Positions 26,612 to 36,612 of a stretch of DNA of 64,000 nt are shown in pieces. The translations under genes were made by a program, and so were the position numbers. The notes below the pieces were generated by a model. The model did no database searches. It saw only the letters and a list, made by a program, of their open reading frames with translations, and was not told the origin of the DNA. The DNA is taken from contig SVAG01000001.1 of assembly GCA_015059545.1 (NCBI GenBank), positions 1 to 64,000 of the forward strand. Direction: 5' to 3'. How positions within the stretch are numbered: the first letter of the stretch is position 1; every line of letters begins with the position of its first letter. The DNA comes from Lactobacillales bacterium. Its GTDB lineage: Bacteria > Bacillota_I > Bacilli_A > RF39 > UBA660.

Positions 26612-27490
26612 CTACTCCTTTATATTTAAAACTTCTAGTATTCTATTTAAATCTGCTGTATTAGTAAATGTTATTTCTATTTTTAAATCTTTTACTTTTA
26701 CTTTAGTATCTAATTTTTCTCTTAACATTTCTTCTACATACTTATATTCATTACTATTTTCTTTTTTAGTTATTGGTTTTTTCTTTTTTTCATTACTTCC
26801 TACTTGTTCTATATCACGAACAGTTAATGATTCTGTAACTATACGATTTGCTAATTCAACTATTTTATCATTATCTTCTAATTTACTTAACATTCTAGCA
26901 TGTCCCATAGTTATTAAATTTTGAATTACCATTTTTTGAACTTCTTTTGGTAATTTTAAAAGTCCTAATATATTTGTAATATGACTTCTACTTTTTCCTA
27001 CTCTTTTAGATAATTCCTCTTGAGTTAAACCTAATTTTTCTAACATTGCAGTATAAGCAACTGCTTCTTCTATTACATTTAAATTTTCTCTTTGTAAGTT
27101 TTCAAGCAATGCTATTTCCATCATTTGAGAATCACTGAAATCTCTAATAATTGCAGGTATTTTTTCTAATCCTGCTAAACGCGAAGCTCTAACTCTTCTT
27201 TCTCCTGCTATTATTTCGTAACCTTTAATACTTTTTTTAGCGATTATCGGTTGAAATACACCATGTTCTTTAATTGAAGATGCTAAATCTTTTAATGATT
27301 CATCATCAAATATTTTTCTTGGTTGATATGGATTTGGTCTTAATTCAGATAAATTAATTTCCACTATTTCCTCATTTGAAGATTCTTCATATATAGTTTT
27401 TTCTATTTGTTCTAAATCAAGATTTTCTCCATTAAATAATTGTTCTAATCCTCTACCTAACGCCCTTTTTTTAGTTTCCATTTCTTTCAA
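26612..27490 (-). CDS. parB: Chromosome partitioning protein ParB (Spo0J type)
   Basis: ParB binds parS sites and spreads as a CTP-dependent clamp that loads SMC and is moved by ParA. The 292-residue protein has the CTP-binding motif AGERRVRASRLAGL (about 95-108), ENLQRENLNVIEEA (130-143) and a helix-turn-helix at about 155-180 (LTQEELSKRVGKSRSHITNI). The C-terminus is the short dimerisation domain. The start is a TTG with AAGGA 5 nt upstream; an ATG three codons later (METKKR) is a fair alternative. It overlaps parA by 20 bp. Its likely target sites lie at 50.9 and 51.5-51.9 kb. Confidence 0.96.
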   Translation of the reverse strand: MKEMETKKRALGRGLEQLFNGENLDLEQIEKTIYEESSNEEIVEINLSELRPNPYQPRKIFDDESLKDLASSIKEHGVFQPIIAKKSIKGYEIIAGERRVRASRLAGLEKIPAIIRDFSDSQMMEIALLENLQRENLNVIEEAVAYTAMLEKLGLTQEELSKRVGKSRSHITNILGLLKLPKEVQKMVIQNLITMGHARMLSKLEDNDKIVELANRIVTESLTVRDIEQVGSNEKKKKPITKKENSNEYKYVEEMLREKLDTKVKVKDLKIEITFTNTADLNRILEVLNIKE

Positions 27491-28256
27491 TCACTTCCTT
27501 AGCTAAATTTAAATAAGCTTCTGTACCACGACTAGTTGGATCATATGCTAATATTGGTTTCCCATGACTTGGTGATTCTGATAATTTAACCAGTCTTGGA
27601 ATAATAGTATCATATACTTTATCTGTAAAATAACTTTTAATATCTTCTACTACTTCTAATCCTAAATTTGTTCTAGCATCTAACATTGTAAGTAATACTC
27701 CTTCAATACTTAAATTTGGATTTAAATTTTTTTGTGCTAATCTTATTGTATTTAATAATTGCATAATTCCTTCAAGTGCAAAGAATTCACATTGTACTGG
27801 TATTATTACTGAATCTGCAGCTGTTAATGCATTTGTAGTAAGAATTCCTAATGATGGTGGACAATCAATTATAACATAATCAAATACTTCTCTAGCTTGA
27901 TCTAAGTATTTTTTTAATTGATTTCCCTTTGAAAAATTAGGATCCATTTTACTCATTTCCATTAATTCAAAATCTACACCTGCTAGATTTATAGTTGCTG
28001 GAATTAAATATAAATTTTTAAATTTAGTTTTAATTATTACTTCTTTTAAACTTGCATCATCTTTTAATAATTCATAAATACTTTTTTGATAATCTGTTTT
28101 ACTAATACCTACACCTGTTGTTGAATTTCCTTGTGGGTCTAAATCTACCAATAAAACTTTCTTTTTTAATACACCCAATGATGCTGCTAAATTGATACTT
28201 GATGTTGTTTTTCCAACTCCACCTTTTTGATTAACTAAAGCAATAATTTTTCCCAT
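27471..28256 (-). CDS. parA: Chromosome partitioning ATPase ParA (Soj type)
   Basis: The 261-residue ATPase has the deviant Walker A KGGVGKTTSSINLAASLG (residues 10-27), the A' motif LLVDLDPQGNST and Walker B DYVIIDCPPSLG. It binds DNA nonspecifically as an ATP dimer and moves ParB-parS complexes; in B. subtilis it also regulates DnaA. It forms an overlapping pair with parB. Confidence 0.96.
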   Translation of the reverse strand: MGKIIALVNQKGGVGKTTSSINLAASLGVLKKKVLLVDLDPQGNSTTGVGISKTDYQKSIYELLKDDASLKEVIIKTKFKNLYLIPATINLAGVDFELMEMSKMDPNFSKGNQLKKYLDQAREVFDYVIIDCPPSLGILTTNALTAADSVIIPVQCEFFALEGIMQLLNTIRLAQKNLNPNLSIEGVLLTMLDARTNLGLEVVEDIKSYFTDKVYDTIIPRLVKLSESPSHGKPILAYDPTSRGTEAYLNLAKEVIERNGN

Positions 28257-28346
28257 ACTATCACCATTTTCTACTAAAAATATCTATTTAACATTTTATC
28301 ATATTTTTTTAATATTTTAAATAGTTTGTATGAAAATATTAAACAT

Positions 28347-28389
28347 AAAAAAAGAATTAGATTAAATCCTTTAAGATTTCTTCTAATTC
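28347..28389 (-). terminator. Terminator of the tilS-ftsH operon
   Basis: GAATTAGA and TCTAATTC form an 8-bp stem enclosing the last codons of ftsH, followed by seven T on the - strand. The loop is about 20 nt. Confidence 0.65.
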
Positions 28390-30348
28390 TCCTCTTGTCA
28401 TTTTTGAATAACCTTTGATTCCTTTTTCTTTAGCTATATCTTTTAATTCTGTTAAAGTTAAGTCTTCTAAAGTTACTTCTTTAAAATTACTTTCATCTAT
28501 TTCATTATCTTCATCAGGTAAACATCCATGTTCTACAAGATAATCAATTTGTTCTTTAGTAATTGTTTCACATTCAAGTAATGTATTGGCAATTAAATCT
28601 AATAATTTTCTTTCTTTTTTTATTATTTTAACTGCTTCTTTATAACATTCATCTAATATTTTTCTCATTTCTTGGTCTATTTCAAATGCAACTTGACCTG
28701 AGAAATTACGACTTTTATTATAATCTCTTCCTAAGAATACACTACCTTCTTGTTGTTCTAATTGCATAGGTCCTAATTTACTCATACCATATTCAGTAAC
28801 CATAGCACGTGCTATTTTAGTAGCTTGTTCAAAATCATTATGAGCTCCTGTAGTTATTTCATTGAATACTAATTCTTCAGCTACACGTCCACCCATTAAC
28901 CCTATTATTCTTTCTGTTAATTCTTTTTTAGTAGCCGTGAATTTTTCTTCTTTTGGAAGCATCATTGTATATCCACCAGCATATCCTCTTGGAATAATTG
29001 TTATTTTTTGAACATCATTAGCACCATCTAATTTAATACCAAGTACTGCATGTCCTGCTTCATGATATGCAACAAGTTTCTTTTCTTGTTCTGTATATTT
29101 TTTAGATTTTTTAGCAGGTCCCATTAATACTCTATCATGTGCTTCATCTATTTCAGCCATACTAATTGCTTTTTTATTTTGTCTTACTGCAAGTAAAGCT
29201 GCTTCATTAAGTAAGTTTTCTAAATCTGCACCACTAAATCCTACTGTACGACTAGCAATATGTGATAAATTTACACCTTTACTAAATATTTTATTTCTTG
29301 CATGTACTGCAAGTATTTCTTCTCTACCTTTTTTATCTGGTAAGTTAACTTGTACTTGTCTATCAAATCTTCCTGGTCTAAGTAATGCAGGATCAAGTAC
29401 ATCTGGACGGTTAGTTGCAGCTATTATAATAATACCTTCATTTTCACCAAACCCATCCATTTCTGTTAGTAATTGGTTTAAAGTTTGTTCTCTTTCATCA
29501 TGTCCTCCACCAATACCAGATCCTCTTTGACGACCAACTGCATCTATTTCATCTATAAAGATTAAACATGGTGCATTGTGTTTTGCTTGTTTAAACATAT
29601 CTCTAACACGACTAGCTCCAACACCTACAAATAGTTCAACAAAATCTGAACCACTTATAAAATAGAATGGAACATTTGCTTCTCCAGCTACAGCTCTAGC
29701 AAGTAATGTTTTACCTGTTCCTGGAGGACCAACTAATAATACTCCTTTAGGTATTCTAGCGCCTAATTTTTGGAATTTTTTAGGGTCTTTTAAGAAATCG
29801 ATTAATTCTTGAACTTCTTCTTTTTCTTCTTTAAGACCTGCTACTTCATTAAATGTTACTTTCTTTTTATCTTCATTTAAACGAGCTCTACTTTTTCCAA
29901 AATCCATTGATTTATTTGCTGAACTCATTTGTTTTGAAATAAAGAAGAATGCAAAACCAACTAAAATAACAATAGGTACAATATTTACAATAATAGCAAG
30001 TAATGTACTTGAAGCTGGATCTGTTGCTGTATTAATTTTAAAATCATATGCTTCTTCTCCAATTAATATTTGCGACATTACTTCTTCTGCAAGTGGAGCT
30101 CTAAAGAAGAAACTTTCTGATTCTTCATATGTTTTTAACTTACCACTTATTTCATATACCCCAGCATTATTTCTTGGTGTTATTTTAACTTCTGATACAT
30201 TGCCTTTATTCATTTGATTTACAAATTCATCATATGTAATATAATTTGTTTTTCTATTCGTAGCATTTATAAAATAAAGTACTCCAAGCATTATTAATAT
30301 TATTCCTAAATATGGAGTAAGTCCTTTTTTTACTGTTTTTTTATTCAT
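28357..30348 (-). CDS. ftsH: ATP-dependent zinc metalloprotease FtsH with Rho_N-like tail
   Basis: FtsH extracts and degrades membrane and short-lived proteins. Two N-terminal membrane helices (about 13-28 and 114-137) flank an extracytoplasmic domain. The AAA module has Walker A GPPGTGKT (207-214), Walker B FIDEIDA, and the second-region GRFDRQ. The zinc site is HEAGH (429-433). Length is 663 residues. Residues 627-662 ([20 protein letters not shown] and the following helix) are not part of standard FtsH and resemble the small helical Rho N-terminal/SAP-like fold. The gene overlaps tilS by 8 bp; hprT, usually between them, is absent. Confidence 0.96.
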   Translation of the reverse strand: MNKKTVKKGLTPYLGIILIMLGVLYFINATNRKTNYITYDEFVNQMNKGNVSEVKITPRNNAGVYEISGKLKTYEESESFFFRAPLAEEVMSQILIGEEAYDFKINTATDPASSTLLAIIVNIVPIVILVGFAFFFISKQMSSANKSMDFGKSRARLNEDKKKVTFNEVAGLKEEKEEVQELIDFLKDPKKFQKLGARIPKGVLLVGPPGTGKTLLARAVAGEANVPFYFISGSDFVELFVGVGASRVRDMFKQAKHNAPCLIFIDEIDAVGRQRGSGIGGGHDEREQTLNQLLTEMDGFGENEGIIIIAATNRPDVLDPALLRPGRFDRQVQVNLPDKKGREEILAVHARNKIFSKGVNLSHIASRTVGFSGADLENLLNEAALLAVRQNKKAISMAEIDEAHDRVLMGPAKKSKKYTEQEKKLVAYHEAGHAVLGIKLDGANDVQKITIIPRGYAGGYTMMLPKEEKFTATKKELTERIIGLMGGRVAEELVFNEITTGAHNDFEQATKIARAMVTEYGMSKLGPMQLEQQEGSVFLGRDYNKSRNFSGQVAFEIDQEMRKILDECYKEAVKIIKKERKLLDLIANTLLECETITKEQIDYLVEHGCLPDEDNEIDESNFKEVTLEDLTLTELKDIAKEKGIKGYSKMTRGELEEILKDLI

Positions 30349-31684
30349 GTATATCCTCCTTTTTCTGATACTTAAGTATTATATCATATTTTTCTTCTTT
30401 TGTTTTATCAAATTTAGATTTTTTTAAACCTGGTAACCATACTATATTATCGTTAGAATCTACTACTATAGGCCAATTATCTCTTAAATCTTTATCTATT
30501 TTTTCATTTATAAAAATATCTTTTATTTTTTTACTACCATTTAATCCTTTAATAATCATTTTATCTCCATCTCTTCTGTTTCTAATTCTTATTGGAAATA
30601 AAACTTCTTCTTTACTTAATCTACATACGTAATTACTATCTGAATTAATACTATCTATCATTTTAATTTCATAATTATTAGGTAATATTACACTTTCTAT
30701 TAATTCAATATCATAATCATCTATATTTTCTTCTTCTAATTTAAATTCAATATTATTATACTTTTTATTTACTATTAAATTATTTGGTAAATATATTTTT
30801 AAATTAGCTTTATTAGAATTAGTTAATTCTAAAATATTATTTACATGATTATCAGTTATAAGATTTAAATCATCTTGATAAATATTTTCTAATATAAAAT
30901 AAATTATTTTTAATTTTAGTACATATTCTAAATCATTAAATTTATCTAAATCTAATAAATTATTTTTATATACATCTTCTATTATATTTTTTACTTGTTT
31001 TTCTATATATTCATTATATAAAAGTAGAGTATTACTAAATTTATAAAATTTATTATGTACATTTTTATCTTCTTCTTTTAATTTAGGTAATATATATTTT
31101 CTGTAACGATTTCTTGTATAATTATCATCTAAATTAGTTGAATCTACAAAATATTTAATATTATTTTTTTCTAAAAATTTTATTATTTCATCTTTTGTTA
31201 CATTAATTAATGGTCTTATTATTTTATATTCATTCATATCTACTACTTTAGAAAATCCACTATATCCTTTTAATGTAGAACCTCTTACTATTCTCATTAA
31301 AATAGTTTCTATTAAATCATCACCATGATGAGCAGTAAATAAATATTTAGCTTTATATTTATCTATTAATGTTTTAAAAAATTCATATCTTTTATTTCTT
31401 GCTTCACTTTCAAAATTATCATCACCATAATTCGTTATAATTAAAGTTTCACAATTAATATTATTATTTTTACAATAGTTTTCTACATACTCTTGTTCTT
31501 CTAATTGACCAGTTCTTCCTGTATTATGATTTACATGAGCACATATTATTTCTATATTCTTTTTTTCTTTTATTTGTAATAATAAATAAAGTAATGCCAT
31601 AGAATCAGGTCCACCTGATGTAGCAACTACAACACTATCATTTTCTATTAATAAATCATCTAAATATTTATATGAATTTTCCAT
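30341..31684 (-). CDS. tilS: tRNA(Ile)-lysidine synthase
   Basis: TilS converts C34 of the tRNA(Ile) CAU anticodon to lysidine, allowing AUA decoding, which matters in this AT-rich, ATA-rich genome. The PP-loop is VVATSGGPDSMALLYLL near the N-terminus, followed by AHVNH and FTAHHGDDLIET. The C-terminal TilS domain (LFPIRIRNRRDGDKM, LRDNWPIVVD) is present. At 447 residues it is normal. Confidence 0.95.
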   Translation of the reverse strand: MENSYKYLDDLLIENDSVVVATSGGPDSMALLYLLLQIKEKKNIEIICAHVNHNTGRTGQLEEQEYVENYCKNNNINCETLIITNYGDDNFESEARNKRYEFFKTLIDKYKAKYLFTAHHGDDLIETILMRIVRGSTLKGYSGFSKVVDMNEYKIIRPLINVTKDEIIKFLEKNNIKYFVDSTNLDDNYTRNRYRKYILPKLKEEDKNVHNKFYKFSNTLLLYNEYIEKQVKNIIEDVYKNNLLDLDKFNDLEYVLKLKIIYFILENIYQDDLNLITDNHVNNILELTNSNKANLKIYLPNNLIVNKKYNNIEFKLEEENIDDYDIELIESVILPNNYEIKMIDSINSDSNYVCRLSKEEVLFPIRIRNRRDGDKMIIKGLNGSKKIKDIFINEKIDKDLRDNWPIVVDSNDNIVWLPGLKKSKFDKTKEEKYDIILKYQKKEDIHE

Positions 31685-31701
31685 AAAACCACCTGCTTAT
31701 A

Positions 31702-31730
31702 ATTTTATAACAAAATATATTTTTTAGCAA
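31702..31730 (-). promoter_or_regulatory. Predicted promoter of tilS-ftsH
   Basis: TTGCTA (31725-31730) and TAAAAT (31702-31707) are 17 bp apart, in the gap between ung and tilS. Confidence 0.5.
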
Positions 31731-31733
31731 TCT

Positions 31734-32384
31734 TTACCAATTAATTGGCTCAATATTATTTTTACTTAGAAACTCATTTGTTTTTGAAAAAGGTTTACTT
31801 CCAAAAAATCCTCTATGAGCTGATAATGGAGATGGATGAACACTTTCTATAATTAAATGTTTTTTATTTTTTATTAATACTTTTTTACTTCTCGCATAAC
31901 TACCCCAAAAAATGAATACTAAAGGTTCTTCTCTTTCTCCTAATAATTCTATTAATCTATCAGTAAATATTTCCCATCCTTTATCTTTATGAGAAAGTGG
32001 ACTATCTTTAACAACTGTCATTATTGAGTTTAGTAAAAGCACTCCATTTTCTGCCCAATCTGTTAAATCTGTTTTTGTTCTTCTAATACCTAAATCAGAT
32101 TCTAATTCTTTAAAGATATTTAAAAGTGATGGAGGCATCTTAACACCTTCTCTTACTGAAAATGAAAGTCCATGTGCTTCATGTTCACCATGATATGGAT
32201 CTTGTCCTAATATTACTACTTTTACTTTATCATAATCTGTATATCTTAAAGCATTAAATATATTTTTATATTCAGGATATATTATTTTTTTATTATATTC
32301 ATCTTTTACAAAAATACCTAGTTTTTTAAAATAATCTTTTTTCATTTCTGATTCTAATATTACATCCCATTTTTTATTAATCAT
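31734..32384 (-). CDS. ung: Uracil-DNA glycosylase (family 1)
   Basis: It removes uracil from DNA. The 216-residue protein has the catalytic water-activating motif GQDPYHGEHEAHGLSFSV, the uracil pocket LLLNSIMTV, and the DNA-inserting loop HPSPLSAHRGFFG. All family 1 residues are intact. It follows the alanine symporter gene in the same direction. Confidence 0.97.
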   Translation of the reverse strand: MINKKWDVILESEMKKDYFKKLGIFVKDEYNKKIIYPEYKNIFNALRYTDYDKVKVVILGQDPYHGEHEAHGLSFSVREGVKMPPSLLNIFKELESDLGIRRTKTDLTDWAENGVLLLNSIMTVVKDSPLSHKDKGWEIFTDRLIELLGEREEPLVFIFWGSYARSKKVLIKNKKHLIIESVHPSPLSAHRGFFGSKPFSKTNEFLSKNNIEPINW

Positions 32385-32405
32385 ACAACCACCAATTTCA
32401 TTATA

Positions 32406-33692
32406 TCATGTTTTACCAACTTCTATTACATCTTTTCTAAGCATTATAAGTGCATATATATTTATAATTGCTTCTAATGCGACTAATATATCAACAAATG
32501 ACCATAATGTTTCTGATGATATCATACATCCCATAAATAAAATAATTATAGTAGCAATTTTTAAATAGAGTAAATATCTTTTTTTTACATCTTTAAAAAA
32601 ATATTTTAAACTTGCTTCTCCATCATAATATCCAGTTAGTATTGTTGTAAATGAAAAAAGAATAATTGAGATAAAAACTAAATAATTACCGACATTTCCT
32701 AAATGGTGTGTAAATGAAAATTGTGTTATTTCTATTCCATTGACATCATTTAATACTAAATTTTGATAAGGACTAGTTAAAATAATAATTGCGGTTGATG
32801 TACAAATTAACATGGTTGTAATATAAACTCCTATCATTTGAAGATATCCTTGACTACTTGCATCTTCTGTTGCGACTGTTGAAGAAGCTATTGCTCCTGT
32901 ACCTAATCCTGCTTCATTTGAAAAAATTCCTCTTTGTATTCCTATTACCATTGTTCCTAAAAAACCAGAAAAGAATGATTTAAAATTAAAAGCATCTTTT
33001 ATAATATTAATAAATATATCTGGAATAATATCAATATTTATTATACAAATATATATTGCAATTAAAACATATCCTATTGTCATAAAAGGTACTATTTTAC
33101 TAGCAGTATTAGCTATTCTTTTTATTCCACCAAATATTATAAATGAAGTACATATACTTATTATTATTCCAACTATTATAGGAGAAATATCTATTATTTG
33201 ATTTATTGATTTTGTTATCGTATTAGATTGTATACTTAAAAAACCACCCACATAACTAAATATTACTAAACATGCATATATAGCTCCTAACTTTTTATTG
33301 TTTAAGCCTTTTTTTATGTAATAACTAGGTCCACCTTTATAAATATTTTTTTCATCCTTTTCTTTATATAAAATACCGAGTACTGTTTCTGCAAAACTAT
33401 TAGCCGCCCCTATAAAAGCAATTATCCACATCCAAAAAATTGATCCTATTCCACCTAAATAAATAGCAAGAGCAACACCTGCTATACTACCTACTCCTAT
33501 ACGACCAGCTAACACCATCATAAGTGTTTGATATGGTTTTATAACTGACTTTTCATCTTTTTTTAATAAACTTTTTAGCATTCTTTTAAATCTAAATTGA
33601 ACACCTTTTAATTTAAAAGTAAAATAAAATCCTGAGAATACTAAAAATATGGTAGCTATTGCCCAGGAGATTTTATTTATTATTTCTAGCAT
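32406..33692 (-). CDS. Alanine/glycine:cation symporter (AGCS family)
   Basis: The membrane protein of 428 residues has about ten hydrophobic helices and the family signatures GRIGVGSIAGVALAIYLGG, NSFAETVLGILYKEKD, KGGPSYYIKKGL and the FSNEAGLGTGAIASSTV motif around the sodium site. It takes up alanine or glycine with sodium. I chose the ATG at 33692 because it has a GGTGA site, whereas the upstream in-frame ATG at 33710 lies inside a terminator hairpin. Confidence 0.9.
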   Translation of the reverse strand: MLEIINKISWAIATIFLVFSGFYFTFKLKGVQFRFKRMLKSLLKKDEKSVIKPYQTLMMVLAGRIGVGSIAGVALAIYLGGIGSIFWMWIIAFIGAANSFAETVLGILYKEKDEKNIYKGGPSYYIKKGLNNKKLGAIYACLVIFSYVGGFLSIQSNTITKSINQIIDISPIIVGIIISICTSFIIFGGIKRIANTASKIVPFMTIGYVLIAIYICIINIDIIPDIFINIIKDAFNFKSFFSGFLGTMVIGIQRGIFSNEAGLGTGAIASSTVATEDASSQGYLQMIGVYITTMLICTSTAIIILTSPYQNLVLNDVNGIEITQFSFTHHLGNVGNYLVFISIILFSFTTILTGYYDGEASLKYFFKDVKKRYLLYLKIATIIILFMGCMISSETLWSFVDILVALEAIINIYALIMLRKDVIEVGKT

Positions 33693-33701
33693 AGTATCAC
33701 C

Positions 33702-33738
33702 AAAAAACATTTTAAAACAAACTTGTGTCTTAAAATGT
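33702..33738 (-). terminator. Terminator hairpin before the symporter gene
   Basis: ACATTTTAA and TTAAAATGT form a 9-bp stem followed by TTTTTT on the - strand. It ends the transcript of the small hypothetical gene, and sits directly upstream of the symporter ribosome site, so it could also attenuate read-through into the symporter. Confidence 0.65.
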
Positions 33739-33762
33739 CTTTTTGTGTATTTTAATTATATT

Positions 33763-34164
33763 TTATTGTGCTTTTAATTCTTTTTGTGGATATTTATGAC
33801 AAGCTTTAAATAATTTCTTATATTTATAACTTGGATTTGATTTTATTTTTTCGATTATTTCTTCTTTTGTTTTAGTTTCCTTTTCATTATTATACCAAGT
33901 TTGTACTTTCATATAATTATACATATATTCATGACAATTGGTAGCTACTACGGGTATCTTAATTACAATATTTTCTTGTTCAAATTGTTCTTCATCTGAT
34001 ACATCTACATGATATATGTTATCACTATCTAAGTCTAAATAAACATTATAATCTCTTTTTGGATTTTCTTCATATGTTAGATAATCATTAACTAAACCAT
34101 ATTTCCTATCTTTTACATATGTTCCATTATAAAATAATATTTTTTGTGTACTTACTTTTTCCAT
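33763..34164 (-). CDS. Hypothetical protein, 133 residues
   Basis: I do not recognise this protein. It has no signal peptide or membrane segment. It is rich in Lys, Glu, Asn and Tyr, with acidic middle (DLDSDNIYHVDVSDEEQFEQ) and a basic C-terminal third (KSNPSYKYKKLFKACHKYPQ). It follows rsmA by 11 bp with a good AGGAGG site, so is the last gene of the rsmA transcript and ends at a terminator. Codon use resembles its neighbours, which argues for a real gene. Confidence 0.65.
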   Translation of the reverse strand: MEKVSTQKILFYNGTYVKDRKYGLVNDYLTYEENPKRDYNVYLDLDSDNIYHVDVSDEEQFEQENIVIKIPVVATNCHEYMYNYMKVQTWYNNEKETKTKEEIIEKIKSNPSYKYKKLFKACHKYPQKELKAQ

Positions 34165-34175
34165 ATTAAATCCTC

Positions 34176-35003
34176 CTATAAATTATTAGCAATTTCAATA
34201 AATATATCTATATTTAATTGTTCTGCTCTAACTGATAAATCATAATTATATTTTAAAAGAATTTCTTCTATTTTATCTAAATTATATCCTTTTAAATTAT
34301 TTCTTAATGTTTTTCTTTTTTGTTTAAATGAATCTCTTATTAATTTAAAAAATAATTCTTTATTTTTTAATTCTTTTAAATTTTGTTTTTTACTAAATTC
34401 TACTACTATACTATCTACATTAGGTTTTGGAATAAATACATTTTTACTTATATCAAGTACTTTTTTAACATCAAAATAATAATTTAAAAAAACAGATAAT
34501 GAACCATAATCTTTAGACCCAGGACTAGCTTTAAATCTATCCCCTACTTCTTTTTGAACCATTACTACCATTTTATCTACATTTATATTATCTTCTATTA
34601 TTTTAACTATTATAGGAGTAGTTACATAATAAGGTAAATTAGCGACCACATATAGTTTTTTATATTCATATTTTTTTAAATCATCTAATACTGAAGCTTT
34701 TAAAAAATCTTTATAAATAATTTCTACGTTTTCTTTTTCTTTTAATGTTTCTTTTAATACTTCTTTTAATGTTTCATCTATTTCATAACAAACAACATTT
34801 TTAGAATATTCACTTAATTTATAAGTTAAAGATCCTGCTCCTGGACCTATTTCTATTACTAATGTATCTTTATCTATATTTGATACATTTATAATATTAT
34901 TTATAATATTTTCATCTATTATAAAATTTTGTCCAAACATTTTTTTTAAATTAAATCCATGTTTACTTAATAATTCTTTCATTTTTATTGGTGAATAATA
35001 CAT
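34176..35003 (-). CDS. rsmA: 16S rRNA (adenine1518-N6/1519-N6)-dimethyltransferase
   Basis: KsgA/RsmA dimethylates two adjacent adenines at the 3' end of 16S rRNA. The 275-residue enzyme has the SAM-binding VIEIGPGAGSLTYKL, the catalytic NLPYYVTTP and the C-terminal substrate domain. It starts with a good AGGAG site. In B. subtilis rnmV lies between the 3D-protein gene and ksgA; here it is missing. Confidence 0.96.
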   Translation of the reverse strand: MYYSPIKMKELLSKHGFNLKKMFGQNFIIDENIINNIINVSNIDKDTLVIEIGPGAGSLTYKLSEYSKNVVCYEIDETLKEVLKETLKEKENVEIIYKDFLKASVLDDLKKYEYKKLYVVANLPYYVTTPIIVKIIEDNINVDKMVVMVQKEVGDRFKASPGSKDYGSLSVFLNYYFDVKKVLDISKNVFIPKPNVDSIVVEFSKKQNLKELKNKELFFKLIRDSFKQKRKTLRNNLKGYNLDKIEEILLKYNYDLSVRAEQLNIDIFIEIANNL

Positions 35004-35021
35004 AAAATCACTCCTATAAAA

Positions 35022-35050
35022 ATTATATATAATTTTTTAGTAAAAGACAA
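35022..35050 (-). promoter_or_regulatory. Predicted promoter of rsmA
   Basis: TTGTCT (35045-35050) and TATAAT (35022-35027) are 17 bp apart, just downstream of the terminator of the preceding gene. Confidence 0.65.
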
Positions 35051-35080
35051 GAAAAAAAGATGGTTTACCATCCCCATCTT
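35051..35080 (-). terminator. Terminator after the 3D-domain gene
   Basis: GATGG and CCATC, extended by flanking AAGATGG/CCATCTT alternatives, form a hairpin followed by seven T on the - strand. Confidence 0.75.
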
Positions 35081-35784
35081 TGTACACTAAATTTTATATT
35101 TTTACCTGTTAATTTATCTGAACCAGCCATTGCATTTGATGAATAAGCTAAATCCATCCAAACATTACCTTTAGCCCAAGCTTTTCTCATAGATCCACCC
35201 GTATCAAGTACTATTCCTACAAATGGCTCCATTCCTGGTTTTGTAACCATTACAATAGTACCACATTTAAATTTAGAAGTTGCGGCTGCAAGTATTCTTA
35301 CTTTTCCATATTGCTTATCATTATAATAAATACCATCTTTTATTAAACTATGTGCTTTCTTTTCTCTCGTTCTACATGCAACATTTCCAACTTTTGAACA
35401 TCCTACACAATCTGGCCCATACCCTGTAAGTCTACCTGTATATTCTGCTAAAGATGTACCTGTTTTTGAACTAGTTACAACTTTGTTAGAATTTGTTGAT
35501 GGAACTACTTTATTTGTTGTTTTTGATGGTGTTTTCTTTGTAACTGTTGGTGTTGTTGTTTTTTTCACAGTAGTAGGTTGTACTGGTTTATTAACCATAG
35601 GTTTTACTTCTTCTTTTATAACTACTGTATTCATTGCATAAGTATTTGCATTCATAATTGAATTTTCTTTTACTTCTGCATCTTCTGCATATAGTGTTAT
35701 ATTAAATAATGAAATAAATGCTACAAAAATCATTCTTAAAAATTTTAGAAACATTTCGAGCAAATATAGATTCATATTATTCAC
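35065..35784 (-). CDS. Secreted 3D-domain protein (YabE/Rpf2-like)
   Basis: The 239-residue protein has a hydrophobic N-terminal segment (about 13-31) acting as signal or anchor, then a Thr/Pro/Lys-rich linker (about 65-115) and a C-terminal 3D domain with LTGYGPDCVGC and the catalytic-type LDTGGSM. 3D domains are double-psi barrels found in muralytic enzymes such as MltA and Rpf-like proteins. The gene between tatD and rsmA matches yabE of B. subtilis in position, but lacks its DUF348 and G5 domains. A cell-wall hydrolase is inferred. Confidence 0.85.
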   Translation of the reverse strand: MNNMNLYLLEMFLKFLRMIFVAFISLFNITLYAEDAEVKENSIMNANTYAMNTVVIKEEVKPMVNKPVQPTTVKKTTTPTVTKKTPSKTTNKVVPSTNSNKVVTSSKTGTSLAEYTGRLTGYGPDCVGCSKVGNVACRTREKKAHSLIKDGIYYNDKQYGKVRILAAATSKFKCGTIVMVTKPGMEPFVGIVLDTGGSMRKAWAKGNVWMDLAYSSNAMAGSDKLTGKNIKFSVQRWGW

Positions 35785-35807
35785 CTCTTAACGATATAAA
35801 AATCATA

Positions 35808-36566
35808 TCATTTTTTTATCTTTAAGTCAAATTGAGAAACTGCATTAAAAGTCGTTATTTTTTCTACTTCTTCAATACTTATATTTTTAATTTTAGAGAT
35901 TTCTTCTGCTACATATTTTACATATAAAGGTTGATTTTTTTGTCCTCTATATGGAGTTGGAGCTAAATATGGACTATCTGTTTCTAATAATATGTTACTT
36001 AAATCAATTTCATTCACAATTTCTTTTAATTTTAAACTATTTTTAAAAGTTAGTACTCCACCTATACCTATTTTTACACCCATTTTTATTAATTCATTAG
36101 CAATTTCTTTACTATAACTAAAACAATGCATATCTATTTTTAAATCTTTATAATCTTTTAATATTTCTAATGTATCTTGTGCTGCATCCCTACTATGAAT
36201 GACAGCTGGTAATTTATATTTTCTAGCCATTTCTAATTGTTTTTTAAATACTTCTATTTGTAAATCTTTATCTTCTTTTCCATAATGATAATCTAATCCT
36301 ATTTCTCCTATACCTACAATTTTAGGATTACTTAGATTATCCTCTATTATTTTTAAGTTTTCGTCTGTATATTCATCTAATTCTGTTGGATGATAACCTA
36401 TTGTTCCATAAACATGATCATATTTATTACATAATTTAATTACATTAAGTGATGATCTTAAATCAACTCCACTTGCTATTATTATATTATCTTTCATATT
36501 ATTTATTATTTCTTCTAAGTTTTCATAATCTTCTTTATCTAAATGACAATGTGTATCTATTATCAT
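35808..36566 (-). CDS. TatD-family metal-dependent hydrolase
   Basis: The 252-residue TIM-barrel nuclease has MIIDTHCHLDKEDY, the GIGEIGLDYHYGKEDKDLQ segment, PAVIHSRDA and LLETDSPYLAP, which supply the metal ligands. TatD enzymes act as 3'-5' DNA exonucleases in repair. It lies between metG and the 3D gene, as in B. subtilis (yabD). Confidence 0.95.
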   Translation of the reverse strand: MIIDTHCHLDKEDYENLEEIINNMKDNIIIASGVDLRSSLNVIKLCNKYDHVYGTIGYHPTELDEYTDENLKIIEDNLSNPKIVGIGEIGLDYHYGKEDKDLQIEVFKKQLEMARKYKLPAVIHSRDAAQDTLEILKDYKDLKIDMHCFSYSKEIANELIKMGVKIGIGGVLTFKNSLKLKEIVNEIDLSNILLETDSPYLAPTPYRGQKNQPLYVKYVAEEISKIKNISIEEVEKITTFNAVSQFDLKIKK

Positions 36567-36580
36567 AAAATCACCTCAAT

Positions 36581-36611
36581 AAAAAAATTATACCATACCT
36601 TGATATAATTT
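36581..36611 (-). terminator. Terminator after the 56-residue membrane protein gene
   Basis: AAATTATA and TATAATTT pair around a 11-nt loop and are followed by seven T on the - strand, between the small gene and tatD. Confidence 0.6.
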
Positions 36612-36612
36612 T

